This document shows positions 58,400 to 64,000 of a stretch of DNA of 64,000 nucleotides, in pieces. How positions within the stretch are numbered: the first letter of the stretch is position 1; the number at the start of each line of letters is the position of its first letter. Made by a program: the position numbers and the translations under genes. The notes beneath the pieces are model-generated. The model did not search any database, was not told where the DNA came from, and saw only the letters and a program-made list of their open reading frames with translations. The DNA is from Morganella morganii (GTDB taxonomy: Bacteria; Pseudomonadota; Gammaproteobacteria; Enterobacterales; Enterobacteriaceae), in NCBI RefSeq assembly GCF_003996855.1, contig NZ_NRQY01000002.1, positions 657,082-721,081 on the forward strand. The letters are read 5' to 3'.

Positions 58400-59098
58400 A
58401 TGACACGTACCCAACGTTTACTCACCTTATTGCAGATCCTGAAAGAGAACCGCTATCCGGTCACCGCAGATTCCCTTGCCTCGCAATTACAAATCAGTGT
58501 GCGTTCCGTTTACCGGGATATTGAAACCCTGCGTTGCCAGGGTGCTGAAATTACCGGCGAAGCCGGTATTGGCTATCAGATGAAATCCGGATTACTGCTG
58601 CCGCCGATGATATTTGATGTCAATGAACTGGAAGCCTTAATTCTGGGATTGCGCTGGGTACAGAGTAATGCGGATGATGAACTGAAAGCCTCGGCTGCCC
58701 GAGCGGCCAATAAAATCAATGCCGTGGTGGAACATGAATCCCGTGCTGTTTTCAGCGACAGCACATTATTTGTGCCCGCCTCACAACTGACACAAGTGGA
58801 TAATTACATTGCCGGGGAATTACGCCGCAGTCTGCGGGAAGAATTGAAAATCAAACTGCATTATCAGGATAAAGAGGCGCAGACCAGTAACCGGGTTATC
58901 TGGCCGATCGCCATCGGCTATATGAAAGAGGTTCAGGTTCTTGCCGCCTAGTGTGAATTACGTCAGAGCTACCGGCATTTCCGGCTCGACAGAATCCAAT
59001 CCTGTGAAGTATTAACAGACAAACTGCCGTACCCGAAAAAATACCTGCTCGACCGCTGGCGCAAAGAAGTCCTCTGCATCCCTCCTGACAGATTCTGA
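58400..59098 (+). pseudogene. YafY-like HTH/WYL regulator, amber codon near the C-terminus
   Basis: The frame begins MTRTQRLLTLLQILKENRYP with an N-terminal helix-turn-helix (LASQLQISVRSVYRDIETLR) and a WYL ligand domain. It stops at TAG 58949-58951 after EVQVLAA. Reading past it gives CELRQSYRHFRLDRIQSCE and a proper family C-terminus to 59098 (232 codons). Family members have tryptophan there (AAWCELR), so TGG became TAG. GCCTGG held a CCTGG site, and CCTAG is its deamination product on the other strand. Related regulators often control the gene next door, here a glutathione S-transferase. Confidence 0.82.
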
Positions 59099-59148
59099 CA
59101 CACCTCCCGCTTATGATGATGTCTCAACATACTAAACAGGAGAACATC

Positions 59149-59748
59149 ATGAGCGGACTGACACTTTATACCAATGCAATGTCACGCGGGAATACCGTCG
59201 ATTTATTTCTGAAAATTCTGGGCGTGCCGTATCAGCGCGTTGAACTGGATTATGGTGACGATATGCATACCCCGGAATATCTGGCCATCAACCCGTTGGG
59301 CAAAGTGCCAGCGTTAACAGACGGCGACCATGTTGTTACAGAAACGGCCGCCATCTGCATGTATCTTGCAGATAAATTCATTGAAAAAGGTTTCGCGCCC
59401 GCATTTGACTCTCCGGAGCGCGCCGCGTATTACCGCTGGTTCCTGTTCACTGCCGGACCTGTCGAAGCTGCATTTACCGCCAAAGAATTTGGCTGGATAC
59501 TGACAGAAGAAGAACAGAAAATGTCCGGTTTCGGCTCCTTTGACCGGGTGATGGCCTGCCTGGAAACAGGGCTGGCTGAAGCAGCACCGTATTTATGCGG
59601 CAATACCATGATAGCTGTTGATGTTTATACCGGCTATTTCCTGATGTTCCTGGCCAAACATGACCTGATTACCATCTCTCCGGTCATGAAAGCGTATTTA
59701 GACAGCCTGACGTCAAACTCGGCATTTGCCGCTGCCTTCTCAGAATAA
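59149..59748 (+). CDS. Glutathione S-transferase family protein
   Basis: The 199-residue protein has a thioredoxin-like N-terminal domain (LTLYTNAMSRGNTVDLFLKI, with NPLGKVPALTDGDHVVTETAAI for glutathione binding) and a helical C-terminal domain. The active residue is probably Ser in NAMSRG. Start at 59149 with AGGAG nine bases upstream; the in-frame ATG 36 bases before it lacks support. It follows the WYL-type regulator gene and is possibly its target. The substrate is unknown. Confidence 0.9.
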   Translation: MSGLTLYTNAMSRGNTVDLFLKILGVPYQRVELDYGDDMHTPEYLAINPLGKVPALTDGDHVVTETAAICMYLADKFIEKGFAPAFDSPERAAYYRWFLFTAGPVEAAFTAKEFGWILTEEEQKMSGFGSFDRVMACLETGLAEAAPYLCGNTMIAVDVYTGYFLMFLAKHDLITISPVMKAYLDSLTSNSAFAAAFSE

Positions 59749-59881
59749 TAACAGCAGCACACCTGTTATACGGCGGATGCAAAAGTACAGCACCCGCCAT
59801 TTCTGCACTTTCTTTTACGGTTTATCCGCAGTACAGTTTCCTCAGTAATATAATTCTGGTAACAATCCGGCAGAGGAAATA

Positions 59882-60196
59882 ATGATAAAAAATATCCTGA
59901 AAATAATCACATTCCCGGTTTTGCTTTTTATTTCCGCCTCCGGTTTTGCACAAACGGTTACTGCCTAGGGTGATACTTTATCTGACGCGGAAGCCAAAAT
60001 AGCCCGTCAGGCAGAAAAGGCCGGTGCCGGATATCAGATAACCAGTGCCAGAGTCGGCTGGGTCACTTATGTTACGGCCACACTGACACCATTACCGGAA
60101 AATACACCTAATATTTCACCTGACGAAAAACAAACTCAAAATAACGTATTACCACAAACGGAAAATACCAGAAACCACTGGCTGACAGAAAAATAG
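59882..60196 (+). pseudogene. DUF1471 (YdgH/BhsA/McbA-like) protein, amber codon 29
   Basis: The frame encodes a signal peptide (MIKNILKIITFPVLLFISAS, cleaved after GFA), then QTVTA, TAG at 59966-59968, and GDTLSDAEAKIARQAEKAGA followed by YQITSARVG and YVTATL, a typical DUF1471 periplasmic domain. It ends at a second TAG, 60196. The codon replaced was probably TGG (or CAG); either lies in a CCWGG site, and the present CCTAGGG is the deamination product. Intact, it would be a small periplasmic stress-type protein of about 104 residues. Confidence 0.75.
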
Positions 60197-61115
60197 ATAT
60201 ATAAAATATCAGTCCATTACATACAATCACCGGATGAACTTTCATTCCCGTTAAATACATTACAATATCAATAAAGATAAAAAAACCGTTATATCTTCTT
60301 GTAACAGCCACGCTGATAACTCGTTACCATTACCACTGTTACCTTCAAAAAAAACACATTTTAAACTCAATCACAAACGCAATAAAATTTAAGCTGGATT
60401 GTTATTTATCTGTCACTGAAAATAAAATTTTTCAGAGAAATAAACGCAACGCTAAATACGGATTTCAGTCCCTGAAAAGCATAACAAACGGGATTTCACA
60501 TCTCCATGGTGAAGAATATCGCTAATCGCTATATAAAAAGCCAATGACACCAGAAAAAACACGTCATACACTAAATAACAGCCAAATGATCTGACAATTC
60601 TGAAAAGAAAAGTGTAAGTATTTGTGTGAAAAGTATCACACTTTTCCGGGCACGATCCGGAAAACCCGAACCATGATTTTCCCTTCTTTTCGTTTCCGCC
60701 GAAATAATAACAATCAATCCAACCAATTGAATATAATTAAAAAAAATAAAATTCCAAATGCAAACCAAGAACATTCACTTACTCAGCCTATATGTAAAAG
60801 ATCGCTAAAACCGATCAACAATCAATTCATGATAGTTTTTACCTATCATAAGTGTAGTATCGATCGTTAATAGCAATTTTTTATGTTTTCACAAATGTCT
60901 TGTATATTTTACTACCAGATGGTAATTATTTATACGCAGCAGACGGGTAACTGAAATTAATATTATTACATCCGTATTTGTAATAATTTATTACAGGATG
61001 TTACGATTTTTGTTTTAGCGTTAATTAATATTACTCCCTGCTGAATCAGCACCGCGTCATATAAAGGAACAGATCACACCTGAATCCTGTTATGACCCGG
61101 TGAGTGGAATCTATT
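60197..61115. other. AT-rich intergenic region
   Basis: About 920 bp without a convincing gene. It holds a perfect CRP palindrome (60625-60640) and AT-rich DNA upstream of the MrpJ-like regulator. Short frames present are low in coding signal. Confidence 0.5.
60625..60640. promoter_or_regulatory. Perfect CRP-type palindrome
   Basis: TGTGA-AAAGTA-TCACA matches the CRP core consensus TGTGAN6TCACA at all ten positions. It is 475 bp upstream of the nearest gene start, so its target is not obvious; it might serve an unannotated RNA or a distal promoter. Confidence 0.6.
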
Positions 61116-61385
61116 ATGAAAAATAATCAGATATTACTGCATGACGTAGGCGCACTGATCCGAAAATTACGTAAAGAAAAAAGAATGAGCGGCGTTGATC
61201 TCGGCGCGGAACTGGGAATCAGCCAGCAACAGATCTCGCGCTATGAAAATGCCACGAGTGAAATATCCGTATCAACACTCATTAATATACTTGCTGTATT
61301 TAATATAACACCCGCTGAATTTTTTACCCGTATATCTGATACGAGACATGACTTTTTCAGCAAATACACCATCAGGAACTGGTAA
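61116..61385 (+). CDS. MrpJ-family HTH regulator
   Basis: The 89-residue protein is an XRE-type helix-turn-helix: ALIRKLRKEKRMSGVDLGAE followed by LGISQQQISRYENATSEIS. The SQQQISRYE segment is the MrpJ-family signature. In Proteus mirabilis MrpJ and its paralogues repress flagella and affect many virulence genes. The start at 61116 is preferred over a GTG 12 bases upstream. It lies 152 bp upstream of an autotransporter gene on the same strand, mirroring the regulator-adhesin pairing at the other end of the window. Confidence 0.87.
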   Translation: MKNNQILLHDVGALIRKLRKEKRMSGVDLGAELGISQQQISRYENATSEISVSTLINILAVFNITPAEFFTRISDTRHDFFSKYTIRNW

Positions 61386-61537
61386 ATACCAGTCAATTAG
61401 TCCGTTAATTATTGTTGTTATGCATCAGCAAGTTACATCCTGATCCCAGCCTCACACCAATAATAATGACAATAAAAATATCTTATTTACATAATTTTTA
61501 TGTTTTTTGGGTAATAAAAATTATGAAAAGGAATGCT

Positions 61538-64000
61538 ATGAATATTAATCTGTTTATCAGGGGATATCAGCGATCCCCTTATTCTGAATTTACCGCCCTT
61601 TCGCTCAGGGGCTGGTTAGCCGCCGCCGGGCTTCTCAGCCTGAGTACTGCGGTCTGTTTACAGACGGCACAGGCTGCGGATATCGGCAGTCAGAACGGCA
61701 CCAATATCACCGTTAACGACGGTGACCGGATCACCGGCGATACCGGTGATGCTTCAGGAAATCCCTACGGTGTCCTGAACTCCTATAACAATGCATCGGG
61801 AACCATCAATCTCGGCAATAACGTGACTGTTAATGTGACAGATACGGACAAATACGCCAAAGGCGTGGTTATCCAGGGAAATAACAGCGTATTAAATGCC
61901 AATGGCTTATCCGTGAATGTAACCGGTAAAAGTGCCATCGGTGTTGACCTGTCCGGTAAAAAAGTACAGGCCGACCTGGGAACCGGCAGTAGCGTAAAAG
62001 TGGAAGGAACCGGAACCGGCGTGGTAGTGCGTAATGCCTCCTCACTGACCGCAGACCGGCTTTCCATTGAAACCAAAGGCAACAGCGGTATCGGCCTGTC
62101 CATCGCAGACTACGGCAGTAATGTTAATCTGGGCAGCGGCAGTACGATTAAAACCAACGGCACCGGAAGCTATGGTATCCGTATCGACGGCCTGAACGGT
62201 ACAGCATCCGACGGCCCCGCCTATTTTACTGCCACCAATCTGACTATCGATGCACAGGGTTCAAGTGCATATGGCATGAATATCCAGAGAAACTCGATTG
62301 TTGATCTGGGTACCGGCAGCAAAATTATGACCAACGGCGATAACGCCCACGGTATCTGGAGCTTTGGTGACATCAAAGCAGATGCCCTGACAATTATCGC
62401 CCGCGGAAGCAATGCCAACGCACTGGAAGTGCGCGGCGGTACTGCCAATATTGGTGCAGGCAGCCATGTGTATTCTGAACTGGGCGGCGGCCTGGTCACT
62501 AACAGCTCAGGTACGACCATCAACTTTGCCGGTACGGCAGATAACCGTAATACCATTTTCTCCGGAGGCTCTTACGGTGCGTCTGCTCAGTTCTCCGGTG
62601 CTAAAATCAACCTGAAAAACACGGATATTACGATTGACCGCAACGGAAGCCTGGGTCTGGGATTATGGGCACTGGGCGGCGGCGTCATGACCGGTGAAAA
62701 CATCTCGGTAACAGGTGCCGCCGGAACACGTGGTGTCTATGCCATGACCAACAGTCAGATTGATCTGACGGGCGACCTGACCATTAATATGGCAACCGCT
62801 GATCAGATAGCTATTGCCACTCAGCACAATGACGGTTATGCGGCCAGCCGGATTAATGCAACAGGTAAAATGCTGATCAACGGCGGTATTCAGTCACGTG
62901 GCGGGCTGATCAATGTGGATATGGCTTCCGGCTCACAGTGGACCGGGAACGCCTACAGCGATAACGTCAACGGCGGCCTGCTGAATGTCACCATGGACAA
63001 CAGCCGCTGGAATGTCACGGATGATTCTAATCTGGATAATCTGATACTGAATAATACCGCGGTCGATTTATCACACAGATTGTCCGATACCGGTTACTCA
63101 ACACTGAGTATCGCCAACCTCAGCGGCAACGGCGCATTCACACTGCGTACCGATATTGTCGGTGACGGCGATGGTGTCAACAACGCCGGTGACAAACTGG
63201 TAGTCACCGGCACCAGTGCCGGTGATTATTCATTAACAGTGTTAAACCGCGGCAGCCTGGCAACAACCGGCAATGAGATTCTGACCGTTGTGGAAACCGC
63301 AGACGGCGCAGCCAGCTTTACTTCCACGTCTGAAGTCGAGTTAGGCGGCTATCTGTATGATGTGCGCAAAAATGGCAATAATTGGGAACTCTACTCATCA
63401 GGTGCTTATGTGCCGCCGCCGGTAGTCCCGAACCCCGATCCGGAACCAGAACCGGAGCCGGAAAAACCAAAACCACCGATCACCACCACAGCGGATGCAG
63501 GCGGTAATTTCCTGAACGTGGGTTATCTGATCAACTACGCAGAAACCCAGACACTGATGCAGCGCATGGGTGATCTGCGTCAGAACGGCGGAGAGCATAA
63601 TGCATGGCTGAGAGGATTCGGCGGTAAGTTTAATTCGTTTTCCGGCGGTAAAATGAGCGGATTCGGGATGACTTACGGCGGCACACAGCTGGGCTTTGAT
63701 AAACGTATCGCACCAGACACACCTCTGTATATCGGGGCATTTGCGGGGCTGACACAGGGTTCACCGGATTATCGCGGCGGGGACGGCACTGTCCGGTCAT
63801 ACCATTTGGGGCTCTACACCACTTATATGGCGGATAACGGTTTCTACGTTGACGGCATAGCCAAGGTTTCCCGGCTGAAAAATAAATTCAGCGTATCGGA
63901 CAGCCAGAACAATAATGTCAGCGGCGACGGCAGCTCAACAGGTGTCAGTGTGTCAGCGGAAGCAGGCCGGAAATTCAGCCTGAGCCAGACCGGTAATGGT
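61538..64000 (+). CDS. Autotransporter adhesin, pertactin-like passenger (runs off the window)
   Basis: The frame is open for 821 codons to the end of the window. Start at 61538 (AAGGA six bases upstream; another ATG 15 bases earlier is possible). A long signal peptide (LRGWLAAAGLLSLSTAVC, cleaved near AQA) is followed by a beta-helix passenger of repeating GSxVxxxG-type rungs (about 45-600). A pertactin-like end, a Pro/Glu-rich linker (VPPPVVPNPDPEPEPEPEKP, about 627-650) and the first part of the autotransporter beta-barrel (AWLRGFGGKFNSFSGGKMSG onward) come next. The C-terminal barrel end lies outside. The family exports its own passenger to the surface, often for adhesion. Confidence 0.88.
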   Translation, partial: MNINLFIRGYQRSPYSEFTALSLRGWLAAAGLLSLSTAVCLQTAQAADIGSQNGTNITVNDGDRITGDTGDASGNPYGVLNSYNNASGTINLGNNVTVNVTDTDKYAKGVVIQGNNSVLNANGLSVNVTGKSAIGVDLSGKKVQADLGTGSSVKVEGTGTGVVVRNASSLTADRLSIETKGNSGIGLSIADYGSNVNLGSGSTIKTNGTGSYGIRIDGLNGTASDGPAYFTATNLTIDAQGSSAYGMNIQRNSIVDLGTGSKIMTNGDNAHGIWSFGDIKADALTIIARGSNANALEVRGGTANIGAGSHVYSELGGGLVTNSSGTTINFAGTADNRNTIFSGGSYGASAQFSGAKINLKNTDITIDRNGSLGLGLWALGGGVMTGENISVTGAAGTRGVYAMTNSQIDLTGDLTINMATADQIAIATQHNDGYAASRINATGKMLINGGIQSRGGLINVDMASGSQWTGNAYSDNVNGGLLNVTMDNSRWNVTDDSNLDNLILNNTAVDLSHRLSDTGYSTLSIANLSGNGAFTLRTDIVGDGDGVNNAGDKLVVTGTSAGDYSLTVLNRGSLATTGNEILTVVETADGAASFTSTSEVELGGYLYDVRKNGNNWELYSSGAYVPPPVVPNPDPEPEPEPEKPKPPITTTADAGGNFLNVGYLINYAETQTLMQRMGDLRQNGGEHNAWLRGFGGKFNSFSGGKMSGFGMTYGGTQLGFDKRIAPDTPLYIGAFAGLTQGSPDYRGGDGTVRSYHLGLYTTYMADNGFYVDGIAKVSRLKNKFSVSDSQNNNVSGDGSSTGVSVSAEAGRKFSLSQTGNG

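Noticed and set aside
60622-60870. 82-codon frame in the intergenic region before the MrpJ-like gene
   Set aside because: Composition is Asn/Lys/Ile-rich as expected from AT-rich non-coding DNA and it starts inside the CRP palindrome.
1-64000. tRNA, rRNA, CRISPR arrays, insertion sequences, prophage genes
   Set aside because: I looked for tRNA-like cloverleaf ends, spaced short repeats and transposase or integrase frames and saw none that I could support.

Overview
This 64-kb window is bacterial chromosome from the order Enterobacterales. The G+C level is near 50% in the coding cores, a complete narXL/narK-narGHJI nitrate-respiration cluster of enteric type is present, and two small regulators carry the SQQQISRYE signature of the MrpJ family known from Proteus and relatives. 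Together these point to Morganella or a close relative. The genus is an inference from gene content and base composition.

Layout. 0.1-11.2 kb: a leftward adhesin locus with an MrpJ-like regulator (frameshifted at a T9 run), a lipoprotein and a giant 3345-residue inverse autotransporter built from about 19 near-identical Ig-like repeats. 11.9-12.7 kb: ugpQ. 12.7-23.6 kb: narL-narX facing narK-narGHJI. 23.7-24.6 kb: a ~470-bp tandem duplication, each copy holding its own promoter, a 25-residue cationic peptide gene and a terminator. 24.6-33.6 kb: housekeeping and accessory genes (LysR, AlaX, LysE, aldehyde dehydrogenase, lipoprotein, TauE, MocR, GNAT) and a DUF3289 gene broken by an amber codon. 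33.7-36.4 kb: an M20 amidohydrolase with a DUF3100-type membrane protein pair. 36.4-37.9 kb: an AT-rich stretch with a perfect FNR box and a near-consensus promoter followed at once by an intrinsic terminator, leading into a chaperone-usher fimbrial operon (37.9-44.4 kb) whose last gene is frameshifted. 44.4-49.4 kb: argP and a PTS operon (IIA, IIB, IIC, PfkB kinase, class II aldolase). 49.9-51.1 kb: a decayed AT-rich membrane-protein gene. 51.1-54.5 kb: a Fur-controlled iutA receptor and a binding protein. 54.7-60.2 kb: a DMT transporter, a YWTD propeller protein, a dcm-like methylase broken by an amber codon, vsr, a broken WYL regulator, a GST and a broken DUF1471 gene. 61.1-64 kb: a second MrpJ-like regulator followed by a classical autotransporter that runs off the end.

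How it fits together. NarX/NarL senses nitrate, NarK exchanges nitrate and nitrite, and NarGHI (matured by NarJ) respires nitrate. Three surface-adhesin loci dominate the rest, two of them headed by MrpJ-like regulators that in related bacteria link adhesion to motility control.

The most notable pattern is that three of the interrupted genes (dcm-like, WYL regulator, DUF1471) carry amber codons exactly at the methylated position of a CCWGG (Dcm) site, and a rare CTA codon in narG fits the same change. Either this is deamination of 5-methylcytosine that escaped Vsr repair, including in the methylase gene itself, or it is a systematic base-calling artefact at methylated sites. Reads would decide.
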